From positions 62,001 through 126,000 of the forward strand of contig CAZMNW010000001.1 of NCBI GenBank assembly GCA_964567755.1: DNA of 64,000 bases, read 5' to 3'. Source of the stretch: DASRJW01 sp964567755. Its GTDB lineage: Bacteria > Krumholzibacteriota > Krumholzibacteriia > G020349025. Below, piece by piece: positions 1-8,252 of the stretch (its first letter is position 1; each line of letters opens with the position of its first letter). The position numbers and the translations under genes are program-made. The notes under the pieces are model-generated. The model saw nothing but the letters and a program-made list of their open reading frames with translations. It did no database searches and had not been told where the DNA came from.

Positions 1-36
1 GCTCAGGCGCGGCGCGCTAGTGCGGCTGCCGCACGC

Positions 37-54
37 CCAAGGCGGGCGCCTTGG
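37..54. repeat. Inverted repeat near the left edge
   Basis: Positions 37-44 (CCAAGGCG) and 47-54 (CGCCTTGG) form a perfect 8-bp inverted repeat around two bases. A second short palindrome, GTGCGGC/GCCGCAC, lies at 20-34. Both are just past the stop of the leftward NYN gene. They could fold in its transcript, but no T-run follows, so a terminator role is only possible. No gene is supported in bases 1-145. Confidence 0.3.
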
Positions 55-145
55 CGCCGACGATGACTTCGGTCGGATCCTCTGAGCCGTCCTCGCTTGG
101 AGAGGCTGACTCTGCGAACGCACGCACTCACTTCGCGTGACGGAC

Positions 146-1093
146 TCATTCCGACGCGGGCTGTGTGTCCTGCGTCCGATGGGGTCGCAGGTTCTTGGCC
201 GCGCCGGCTTTGGTCGCGGTGGGCGGGCGCAGAACCTCGAAGTGGAACAGGTCGCCGAGCACGAGTTCCTGCAACTGCACACCGGGCTCGAGATCGCGTT
301 CGCGGAAATAGAAGTCTCCACGCCCTTCGACGCTGAGGAATGCGTAGCCCTCGTTGGCAACGATGTTCTTCACGCGTCCCACGAGCTCTTCCTTGAGGAT
401 GAGCTCGGGGATGCGCAATCGCGCCGGCTCCGGCTGGCGCTGCCACAGCTTCCAGCCACGCCCGGCGTCCGGTTTCGGATCCGGGTACTCGATGTGCTCG
501 GCCATGTCGTCGAGCCAAATGGTCTCGAAGTCTTTCACCCCGTCCTGCGTGCCCGTGGCGGCATACTCCTGGGTGCAGTTGGCGCGGATGCTGGCAATGG
601 CGACCCGTTTCCCCAACAAGCGCGCATACTGTAGTGCGGGCTTGAAGTCGAGATCCCCGATGACGGCGAGCGCGATGTCATAGGAGTTGATCGCCGCGTA
701 GTAGAGCATGGAGCTCGCGAGACCGACATCATTGCCTTTCTCGCGCGGGCTGAAGTCGTCGTCGGGGTCGCGGTCGCGTGCCTTCAGCCGTCGCCCTTTG
801 TAATCGATCGGCAGCTCGGTCACGTCGTAGTAGCGTTCCTTCATGCTGTAGACGAAGGTGTCGGTCTTGACCTCGGGTTCGTCGACCTCGGCGTAATTCG
901 TCGGGTAGCTGAGGAAGATGTGCTTGCGCACCAAGTGCAGCTCGGATTGAGCGCGCCGGCTCAACGCCTCGACCAGAACAATCGGCAAGGCTTCGTAATC
1001 GATCTTCATCCAGGGCTTTCCCAACGAGCGGCCGAATGCAGGTGTGCACTTGTACAACCAATTGCCATCCACGAACATCATCACGCGCTGCAT
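146..1093 (-). CDS. NYN-domain (PIN-like) protein with cold-shock-like C-terminal domain
   Basis: Predicted 315-residue cytoplasmic protein of the NYN/LabA-like (DUF88) group, a PIN-fold metal-dependent RNase superfamily. The N-terminus carries FVDGNW, giving Asp9 and Asn11. Further acidic residues lie in KGNDVGL (Asp122) and GDLDF (Asp147, Asp149), matching the acidic pocket of the fold. Residues about 238-288 (VKNIVANEGYAFLS, then DFYFRERDL, then GDLFHFEV) resemble a cold-shock/S1-like OB fold, suggesting RNA binding. The frame stays open further upstream, but the ATG at 1093 is preferred because the family motif begins right after it and a GGAG lies upstream. It is divergent from the DUF5916 gene. 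RNase activity is inferred from family membership and the RNA target is unknown. Confidence 0.82.
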   Translation of the reverse strand: MQRVMMFVDGNWLYKCTPAFGRSLGKPWMKIDYEALPIVLVEALSRRAQSELHLVRKHIFLSYPTNYAEVDEPEVKTDTFVYSMKERYYDVTELPIDYKGRRLKARDRDPDDDFSPREKGNDVGLASSMLYYAAINSYDIALAVIGDLDFKPALQYARLLGKRVAIASIRANCTQEYAATGTQDGVKDFETIWLDDMAEHIEYPDPKPDAGRGWKLWQRQPEPARLRIPELILKEELVGRVKNIVANEGYAFLSVEGRGDFYFRERDLEPGVQLQELVLGDLFHFEVLRPPTATKAGAAKNLRPHRTQDTQPASE

Positions 1094-1191
1094 GGAGCGT
1101 CTCCGAGGAGAGGATTGCGGGCGCCCGGGTCTCGCTGGCCCTGAGAGTAATCCCGGGGATTGCCGGCCGCAAACCCGCGGGACTGTCGCCT

Positions 1192-1314
1192 CTTGACCCA
1201 AGAAGGTGCAACTTGGATCCCGCCAGTACGTAATGCTCGGTGTCGGATTCAGCAACCGAGCGCCGAAACCACGCCTGACCCAAGAGGCCTGGACTCGCCC
1301 CGCGGCCCAAGAAG
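1192..1314 (+). promoter_or_regulatory. Cluster of three CTTGACCCAAGAA-like motifs in a divergent promoter region
   Basis: The sequence between the divergent NYN and DUF5916 genes holds CTTGACCCAAGAA (1192-1204), CCTGACCCAAGAGG (1274-1287) and GGCCCAAGAAG (1304-1314), all in the same orientation. The exact 13-mer recurs in reverse complement at 15501-15513, upstream of the polysaccharide export genes. TTGACC could serve as a -35 element, but no convincing -10 is seen. A regulator-binding site is an inference from repetition. Confidence 0.3.
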
Positions 1315-1318
1315 ACTC

Positions 1319-3967
1319 ATGGCCCATAACCTGTTGTCATGGCTTAAGTTGACTTGTGTGGCAGCGCTCGTAGCCCCCACCGCCGAGGCCCAACTCGAGC
1401 GGCGCGTTTACCAGACCCGAGCCTGTGAGACCGAATCCCCGCGACTCGATGGCGTTCCCGACGACGCCTGCTGGCAGCTCGTCGAGTGGACCTCCGAGTT
1501 CGTGCAGTGGCAACCCACCGAGGGCGCGGCCCCGACGTATCAAACCGCCTTCAAGGTTCTCTACGACCAAGAGGCGCTCTATATCGCCTACCGAGCCTTC
1601 GATGGCGAGCCAGGACGAATTGCCGATTACCTGACGCGGCGCGACCGCTTCCCGGGCGACTGGGTGGAGGTCAACATCGACAGCTACCACGATCTGCGCA
1701 CGGGGTTCTCGTTCACCGCCAGCGTGTCGGGAACGCGAGGTGACGAGTTCATCTCCGATGACGGCAACAATTGGGATGGCAACTGGGATCCCATCTGGTC
1801 GCTAACCACTCACATCGATGGCGAGGGTTGGACGGCGGAGATCCGCATCCCATTCAGCCAGTTGCGTTTTTCCGACACCGACGAGCAGATCTGGGGCCTG
1901 CAAGTGCAGCGCCGCTTTTTTCGCCAGGAGGAGCGCTCTCTGTGGCAACCCAAGTCGAAGGATGATCCGGGGTGGGTGAGTCGTTTTGGCGAGCTCCGCG
2001 GCATTCGTGGCATTCAATCCCGCCGCTACGTCGAGCTCCTGCCGTACGCGCTTGCTCGCGGCGAGCGTTACGAAACCGTGCCCGGCGATCCGTTTCTGGA
2101 CGGCTCGGCGGGCGCCGCCCAGGCCGGGTTGGACGGCAAGGTCGGCGTCGCCGGAAACATGACACTCGACTTCACCGTGAACCCGGATTTCGGCCAAGTG
2201 GAAGCCGACCCCTCGGTCATCAATCTGACCGCCTTTGAAACTTTCTTCGAAGAAAAGCGCCCATTCTTCATCGAAGGCAAGAACATCACCAGCTTCCAGA
2301 TCGCGCCTGCGAATGCGGGAGGCAATTTTACACGCGACAATCTTTTCTACTCACGACGCATCGGACGCCGGCCGCAGGGGGATGCCGAACTGGAGGACGG
2401 CGAGTATGCCGATGCTCCACAGAACACGTCGATCCTCGCTGCCGCGAAGATGACCGGGAAGACACAGGGTGGTCTCTCCCTCGGCCTTCTCGAAAGTGTG
2501 ACCGCCGAGGAAAAGGCCGACATCTCCTCCTCGACAGGAGAGCGCACCCAGACGGTGGAGCCGCTGACGAACTTCCTCCTCGGCCGTCTGCAGAAGGACA
2601 TCGCCAAGGGCGACACCCGTCTCGGCGCCATGGTCACGGCCACGCACCGCAACATCAACGACCCGAGCTTGGGGACGCTCCACGATGCCGCGTACAGCGG
2701 CGGCCTCGATCTTTATCATTCTTGGAAGAACAAAGTGTGGTACGCGGCTTTCAACGGCGCGGCAAGCTGGGTCCAGGGCAGCACCCAGGCGCTGCAGCGC
2801 ACACAGACATCCTCGGCCCGCTACTACCAGAGGCCGGACAACGACTACGAGTCGCTCGACACGACGCGCACCGCGCTCGGTGGCTACGCCGGTTCCGCCC
2901 GACTCGGCCGCGTGAGCGGGGCCGGATTGCGCTTCGAGTCCGGAGTCGCCTGGCGCTCGCCCGGATTCGAGATCAACGATCTCGGTTTCATGCAGCGGGC
3001 CGACGAGGTCAATCAGTTCACCTGGGTCGGCTGGGCGAGCCGCAATCCGTTCAGCATCTTTCGGCGCATCGGCATCAACGGCAACCAGTGGCTAAATTGG
3101 GATTTCGGCGGTCACCCCTTGTCGCAACAGGTCAATTCCAACTTCAACATGGAGTTCACCAGCAACTGGTCGGCTGGCGCCGGTCTGACGCGAACCTTCG
3201 AGCAGCAATCGAACAACGCGTTGCGCGGCGGCCCATCCTCGCTTTGGCCCGGGGATTGGTGGTCGAACCTTTGGGTGAACACCGACCAACGCCGGCGCAT
3301 TTCCGGCGGCTTCGGCGGCTCTTGGGGCACCGGCGACGACGCGGCCTTCGACTTTCGCGAAGTCTGGGTCGACCTTTCCTGGCTGCCCCAGAACGCGCTG
3401 CGGCTGTCGTTGTCGCCCTTCTACTCCACCGAGCACAAGGAATTGCAATACGTCCAGGAAAGCAGCTTCGAGTCGCAACCACGTTACCTGTTCGGCCGGC
3501 TCGAACAGGAAACCTTCGGGATCACCGCGCGCATCGACTACACGCTGACGCCGAACCTCACCATCCAATTCTACGGTCAACCGTTCGTGGCCGCGGGATC
3601 ATACGATGCCTACAAGCGCATCACCGAGCCGCATGCTGCCGTTTTCACCAATCGCTTCGACGCCTTTGCCGATGACGAGATCGGCTACGACAGCGCCAGC
3701 AACACCTATGGCGTCGACGAGGACCGTGATGGCACCGTCGACTACGTCATCGGCAATCCCGACTTCAATTTCCGCGACTTCAACTCCAATCTCGTCGTGC
3801 GCTGGGAGTTCCAACCTGGTTCGACGATGTTCCTCGTGTGGCAGCAGTCACGCAACGACTACGTTGCGGACGGCAGCTTTCATGTGCGCAACGACTTGAA
3901 CGGCTTGTTCGACGTCCACCCTTATAACGTCTTCTTGTTCAAGATCAACAAGTGGTTCACCTTGTGA
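1319..3967 (+). CDS. DUF5916 outer-membrane protein with CBM9-like N-terminal domain
   Basis: Predicted 882-residue exported protein. The ATG at 1319 starts a signal peptide (hydrophobic stretch, then cleavage near TAEAQ). Residues about 30-200 look like the CBM9/DOMON-like sugar-binding domain that usually precedes DUF5916 (LDGVPDDACW, then YIAYRAFD). The rest matches DUF5916, including the conserved FTVNPDFGQVEAD and FFEEKRPFFIEG motifs. It ends in an aromatic segment (INKWFTL), as expected for an outer-membrane barrel. Family function is not established; roles in carbohydrate sensing or uptake are suggested by the binding domain. It stands alone, 117 nt before the aquaporin gene. Confidence 0.85.
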   Translation: MAHNLLSWLKLTCVAALVAPTAEAQLERRVYQTRACETESPRLDGVPDDACWQLVEWTSEFVQWQPTEGAAPTYQTAFKVLYDQEALYIAYRAFDGEPGRIADYLTRRDRFPGDWVEVNIDSYHDLRTGFSFTASVSGTRGDEFISDDGNNWDGNWDPIWSLTTHIDGEGWTAEIRIPFSQLRFSDTDEQIWGLQVQRRFFRQEERSLWQPKSKDDPGWVSRFGELRGIRGIQSRRYVELLPYALARGERYETVPGDPFLDGSAGAAQAGLDGKVGVAGNMTLDFTVNPDFGQVEADPSVINLTAFETFFEEKRPFFIEGKNITSFQIAPANAGGNFTRDNLFYSRRIGRRPQGDAELEDGEYADAPQNTSILAAAKMTGKTQGGLSLGLLESVTAEEKADISSSTGERTQTVEPLTNFLLGRLQKDIAKGDTRLGAMVTATHRNINDPSLGTLHDAAYSGGLDLYHSWKNKVWYAAFNGAASWVQGSTQALQRTQTSSARYYQRPDNDYESLDTTRTALGGYAGSARLGRVSGAGLRFESGVAWRSPGFEINDLGFMQRADEVNQFTWVGWASRNPFSIFRRIGINGNQWLNWDFGGHPLSQQVNSNFNMEFTSNWSAGAGLTRTFEQQSNNALRGGPSSLWPGDWWSNLWVNTDQRRRISGGFGGSWGTGDDAAFDFREVWVDLSWLPQNALRLSLSPFYSTEHKELQYVQESSFESQPRYLFGRLEQETFGITARIDYTLTPNLTIQFYGQPFVAAGSYDAYKRITEPHAAVFTNRFDAFADDEIGYDSASNTYGVDEDRDGTVDYVIGNPDFNFRDFNSNLVVRWEFQPGSTMFLVWQQSRNDYVADGSFHVRNDLNGLFDVHPYNVFLFKINKWFTL

Positions 3968-4084
3968 GCGCCCGGCCTCCGGCGCAAAACTCACCTTGAA
4001 AACACCGCGTGGCCGGTCCATCATCCCGCCGACGCGAATCCGTGCCGTCATTTTCTGGATCTCGGGTTCAAGGGAGACAATGCG

Positions 4085-4774
4085 ATGCGACAGCTCGGCG
4101 CGGAATTCTTCGGTACGTTCTGGTTGGTCTTGGGTGGGTGCGGCAGTGCCGTGCTCGCAGCGGCGTTTCCCGAAGTCGGGATTGGCTTCGTCGGCGTGTC
4201 CCTTGCGTTCGGGCTCACCGTGCTGACGATGGCCTTTGCCATCGGGCATGTCTCCGGCTGTCATCTCAACCCGGCTGTTTCCATCGGTCTGTGGGCCGGG
4301 GGACGATTCGCGGCCAACAAGCTCGTGCCCTACATCCTGGCGCAAGTCCTCGGCGCCGTGGTGGCCGGCGGCGTTCTCTTCCTCATCGCCAGCGGCAAGG
4401 CCGGGTTCGACCCGAGTGCTGGCTTCGCAGCGAACGGTTACGGGGCGCATTCGCCCGGCGGCTACTCATTGTTCGCCGCGTTGCTGACGGAAATCGTGAT
4501 GACGGCGATGTTCTTGCTCATCATTCTCGGAGCCACCGACAAGCGCGCACCCCAGGGCTTCGCCCCCATTGCCATCGGTCTCGCCTTGACGTTGATTCAC
4601 CTGATCAGCATTCCCGTGACCAACACGTCGGTAAACCCCGCACGGAGTACCGGCGTGGCGCTTTTCGCCGGCGGCTGGGCGGTGGCCCAGCTATGGCTGT
4701 TCTGGCTCGCGCCCATCGCGGGGGCCGTGATCGGAGCGGCGGTCTATCGCTTCCTCGGCAGTACTCGCGACTGA
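4085..4774 (+). CDS. aqpZ: Aquaporin Z-type water channel
   Basis: Inner-membrane MIP-family channel of 229 residues, the usual AqpZ length, with six hydrophobic helices. Both pore signatures are present: HLNPAVS in the first half and SVNPARS in the second. The second is preceded by LIHLIS and includes the selectivity-filter Arg. The His before the second NPA and the small residue before Arg fit a water-selective channel rather than a glycerol facilitator. The start at 4085 gives the typical short cytoplasmic N-terminus (MRQLGAEFFGTFWLV). It is convergent with the next gene, with only 48 nt between stops and no obvious terminator. Confidence 0.95.
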   Translation: MRQLGAEFFGTFWLVLGGCGSAVLAAAFPEVGIGFVGVSLAFGLTVLTMAFAIGHVSGCHLNPAVSIGLWAGGRFAANKLVPYILAQVLGAVVAGGVLFLIASGKAGFDPSAGFAANGYGAHSPGGYSLFAALLTEIVMTAMFLLIILGATDKRAPQGFAPIAIGLALTLIHLISIPVTNTSVNPARSTGVALFAGGWAVAQLWLFWLAPIAGAVIGAAVYRFLGSTRD

Positions 4775-4822
4775 ACGGGCTTCGAGTCGGGAGCACGGAG
4801 ATCGAACCGGGTCGGTTGATTC

Positions 4823-7800
4823 TTATTTCATCACCACCAGTTTCCGGGTCAGGCTCTTGCCACCCGCGTCGAGCCGATAAAAGTAGACACCACTCGAGGC
4901 GCGCTGGCCGTCATCGTCCAGGCCGTTCCACACCACACTCCGATTGTGACCGGCGGCCATGTCCTCGTCGAGGAGCGTGCGCACCCGCCGGCCGGCGACA
5001 TCGTAGATCCGCAACACCACACGGCCGTCCTCGGCCAAGTCGAAGCGAATCCGTGTCGCCGGGTTGAACGGATTGGGTATGTTGGGGTACAGCACCGTGG
5101 TGCGCGGCACATCCAATGCGGCGTCCTCCCCCGTGCCGGTGGGGGTCGGAGCGCTGAGACACGCGACCGGCAGCACGCCATTCAACACTTTGGCGAGCAG
5201 GATACGCTCCGGTGGATTCGCCGCCGGGACCCCCGCGTTATCGCGGATGTCGCCCCATGGATGCGACTGCATGATCGTGTTCCAAGCCCCGGAGTTGCTG
5301 CGGTTCATGACGATGGCGCCGCGGCTCAGGCCAGGCTTGGTCGAATGCGTGTATTGGTGGGTGCGGATCGCGCTGCCGGCGTTTCCCAGCGCGTCGTAGT
5401 TCCGCAACACCGGACAACCCCCGTTGAGCGCGTACACATCACCGGTGAATGTCTGGCTCGAGGTACCGACCCCTTGATCGAAGATGAAACTCGTGATCCC
5501 ATTCACGTTCGGGTTGACGTCGAGGGCCTGGTCGGTGGAGACAAGACTCGTCCCCATGTCGGTGGCGATCAAGGCATCGCTGCCGCGCTCCTCGGTGGTG
5601 TTCGATCCGATGATCCACAAGGTGGCGAACAGCGCCTCGGAAGCGGCTGCCTGATTCAGCCAGTTGCGGAACCAGGTGGTCTGATCGATCTTCTCGGAAT
5701 CGATGTTGACGCCATTCGGCAGAAGTGGACGGCCCGGCGTCCCGTCGCCGTTGTCGTACACGATCAGGTTGTAGCCCTGAGCCTGCAGCACCGACGCCCG
5801 GCCCGCGAGCTGGTTGTTGGTGTTGCCCATGCCGGTGTGGTCGTAGACATCGTACTTGCCCTCGTACCCGAGGCGATCCAGCGCATACATGAACGACGTG
5901 CGGTTCACTTTCCCGCTACGACGCCTGGCGTTGAGATTGTTGACATAGAGAATGCAGTTCGCCTGATCGGAAGCCGCGACCTCGCCGGCGCTCGGCGCGA
6001 TGTCGCCATGCGCGCTGGCCACGATCGCCGCCAAATAGCTCGGCGCCCAGTTGATCTTGGGCAAGAAGCTGACCTCGAGCATCCCACCGGTCGCCTGCTG
6101 CGCTTGCGCAACGGAGGTCGGCATCGCAGTCATGCCGCTGGGATCGGTCGCAAAGCCGCCGCCATCGTCGATGGCAGCCCAGAAATAGTGCAGCACGTCA
6201 CCGCCGCGGAAATACGTGTCGTCGAGATCGACGTAGTAGAGGTCGGCGAACGCAGCTCCCGTGTTCGCGCGCGAGCTGTCGGCTTCGAAGGTGAAAAAGC
6301 CGTTGGCCCCGACTGTATGTGGTGGAGGGGCCTTGCCCACGTGGGGTCCTGCCACGATGGCACCGCTCCAGGTGACGGAGGTGACGGTCTCGCCGCCAGG
6401 GCGGAGACCCTGCACGCTAATTGGAATCGAGTCCCCCATGAGCAGATTCGGGCTCAGTTTGTTGATCCCGAGCTCTGTGCCTTCGGAGAATGGGACAGTG
6501 CCGAAGCGATCGTTCGTCGGCTCAAAACGCGGACCGAAATTGGGACCACTATCGTCGACGCCGGGGAATGCATCCTGTGCTTGCGAACGGGCGTCGATGC
6601 CTTCGTCGATCACCGGACCGGCCAGAATCCGGCGTCCGATCCGCGGATGGTCCACGTAGGGGCCGGGGCCCGGCCGGAAAACACTTGGAGCGGTGGCGCC
6701 CGCAATCCACTGCCAGTCGGAAGTGCGGAACTGGATCTGGATGTCTTCGGAGACTGGGCTGAAGTGCGGGGTCATGTCGACGGTCACCGTTTGCCAACCG
6801 AAGAAAGACAGTGCGTTCCACTGCAGCGAGTGGCCCCATAACGAAACGCAAGGCGTCGCGTTCACCGTGACTCTGCCACGCACCGACCAGTTCTGCACGA
6901 TGCGGCTCTGGGTGAAGAAGTTGCCCGGAAAGCGGCGGAAACGTAGAACGGTCGTGGCGGCCCCCGGCGTGCTCGCCAAGCTCACCCATGGGCTCGTGAG
7001 ACTCTCGTCCAGCCAATTGCGAATGACGAAAGTGCCGGGACCGAAGGCCATCGACGGATCGTTGGCCAACGTGGGCGTGGTGTGGTCGGTCCACAACCAG
7101 GAGCAAGTCTTGTTCTCGGTACACACATCGTTGTCCGTCACGTGCCGGAACAGGCGCGCCCAGGTTCCGAATGGCACGCTGTCGTGAAGGTTCATGAACG
7201 TGGCGCCCGGCCCCAAGTCATCGAGCAGGCCATCCTCGAAGTTCTCGGTGCGGGTGCCCGAGTTATCGACGATCACAATGTTGTCGACGAGGACGCCCTC
7301 TCCGAATGACGACAAGAGGCCGCCATCACAAGGACTGAAGCCGACATCCGAGAAAAAAACGATGTAGAGGCAATGCACCCCAGCCCCATAGTCGAGGAGC
7401 GGTTGCTCATTCCATTCCCCGTCGATGTCCAGTCCATCGACCTGGAACTCGAGGTTGCGAAACTCGGAAGCCGACCGCCCCGGGCTGTCATCGAAATTGA
7501 CCAGCGCAAACGACGCGCAACCCGAGTCGCTTTCGACCTGCAGGAAGTCGAATGCGGTCTCGGTGTCGACCATGTAATCGAGGGAGAGCGTCGCGGAGCC
7601 AGTGTATTGCGCCCGAATCGCCTGATACCAATCGTTGTCGTAGCCGTCCACCTCGATGCAGCAACCATTGTTGTGGGCACCCACCGCGGCGGACTTGCCG
7701 GCGATGCCTGCGGACGAGCTGTAGCCGGTTTCGATGTGCCAATAAACGATGCCGTCGTTGAGCACGCGGTTGTCCGCGACCGTCCAACCGCTCGGGACAC

Positions 7801-8014
7801 AAGAGGTTCCCGTGTCGAACGGCCAAGAGACGATCCAGGTGGTGTCCTGCAGCGCCTTGCCCGGGGCGGGGTCGGAGCCTTCGACGTCGCCTACGACATC
7901 GACTTCCCCCTCGGGCTCGGCCAATTCAGACAATCGAGGATTCTGCCCAGCGAACGCGAGCGGCGCGGCGAAGAGGAGACACGCGAGAGTGGCGAGAGTG
8001 GCGCACCAGCTCAT
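4823..8014 (-). CDS. Large secreted protein with C-terminal FlgD-like sorting module
   Basis: Predicted 1063-residue extracellular protein. It begins with a signal peptide ending near PLAFAGQN. The body is rich in aromatic, Asn and Asp residues, with segments resembling extracellular beta-sandwich domains (for example ALVNFDDSPG and VLVDNIVIVDNSGT). No catalytic family was recognised. The last 85 or so residues are a FlgD-Ig-like/type-IX-style tail: YPNIPNPFNPATRI, then LRIYDVAGRRVRTL, then SSGVYFYRL and a final RKLVVMK. Tails of this kind direct outer-membrane secretion or surface attachment in FCB bacteria. A purine-rich AGGGGG precedes the ATG. The hydrolase-like prefix in some relatives was not found, so the body is hypothetical. 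Confidence 0.75.
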   Translation of the reverse strand: MSWCATLATLACLLFAAPLAFAGQNPRLSELAEPEGEVDVVGDVEGSDPAPGKALQDTTWIVSWPFDTGTSCVPSGWTVADNRVLNDGIVYWHIETGYSSSAGIAGKSAAVGAHNNGCCIEVDGYDNDWYQAIRAQYTGSATLSLDYMVDTETAFDFLQVESDSGCASFALVNFDDSPGRSASEFRNLEFQVDGLDIDGEWNEQPLLDYGAGVHCLYIVFFSDVGFSPCDGGLLSSFGEGVLVDNIVIVDNSGTRTENFEDGLLDDLGPGATFMNLHDSVPFGTWARLFRHVTDNDVCTENKTCSWLWTDHTTPTLANDPSMAFGPGTFVIRNWLDESLTSPWVSLASTPGAATTVLRFRRFPGNFFTQSRIVQNWSVRGRVTVNATPCVSLWGHSLQWNALSFFGWQTVTVDMTPHFSPVSEDIQIQFRTSDWQWIAGATAPSVFRPGPGPYVDHPRIGRRILAGPVIDEGIDARSQAQDAFPGVDDSGPNFGPRFEPTNDRFGTVPFSEGTELGINKLSPNLLMGDSIPISVQGLRPGGETVTSVTWSGAIVAGPHVGKAPPPHTVGANGFFTFEADSSRANTGAAFADLYYVDLDDTYFRGGDVLHYFWAAIDDGGGFATDPSGMTAMPTSVAQAQQATGGMLEVSFLPKINWAPSYLAAIVASAHGDIAPSAGEVAASDQANCILYVNNLNARRRSGKVNRTSFMYALDRLGYEGKYDVYDHTGMGNTNNQLAGRASVLQAQGYNLIVYDNGDGTPGRPLLPNGVNIDSEKIDQTTWFRNWLNQAAASEALFATLWIIGSNTTEERGSDALIATDMGTSLVSTDQALDVNPNVNGITSFIFDQGVGTSSQTFTGDVYALNGGCPVLRNYDALGNAGSAIRTHQYTHSTKPGLSRGAIVMNRSNSGAWNTIMQSHPWGDIRDNAGVPAANPPERILLAKVLNGVLPVACLSAPTPTGTGEDAALDVPRTTVLYPNIPNPFNPATRIRFDLAEDGRVVLRIYDVAGRRVRTLLDEDMAAGHNRSVVWNGLDDDGQRASSGVYFYRLDAGGKSLTRKLVVMK

Positions 8015-8252
8015 CCCCTAACCCCCTTTGAGCGGAAACCCGACACCTCCGGTAGGTAAGATCGGTCCCCGTATGCCGTAATTTTACTCTCCCTCACGCC
8101 GTTCTGCCACTCGGAGGCCGTCTTTTCTGCTCCAAGGGCCCTGGGGCTCCATTCGGTTGACCCAGGTCGCTGCGAGCATTCGGCGGCTGCGCCCTCGATA
8201 TCACCTACAACCCGTAGTGTGCTGCAGGGGCAGGACACCAAACAGATCGCGT

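Noticed and set aside
3968..4084. Terminator hairpin after DUF5916 gene
   Set aside because: GCGCCCGG and CCGGCGC can pair only with a bulge and no T-run follows, so it was not called.
4946..6841. Rightward open frame of 631 codons
   Set aside because: Antisense to the secreted FlgD-tailed protein. Composition is that of a shadow frame with no domain pattern.
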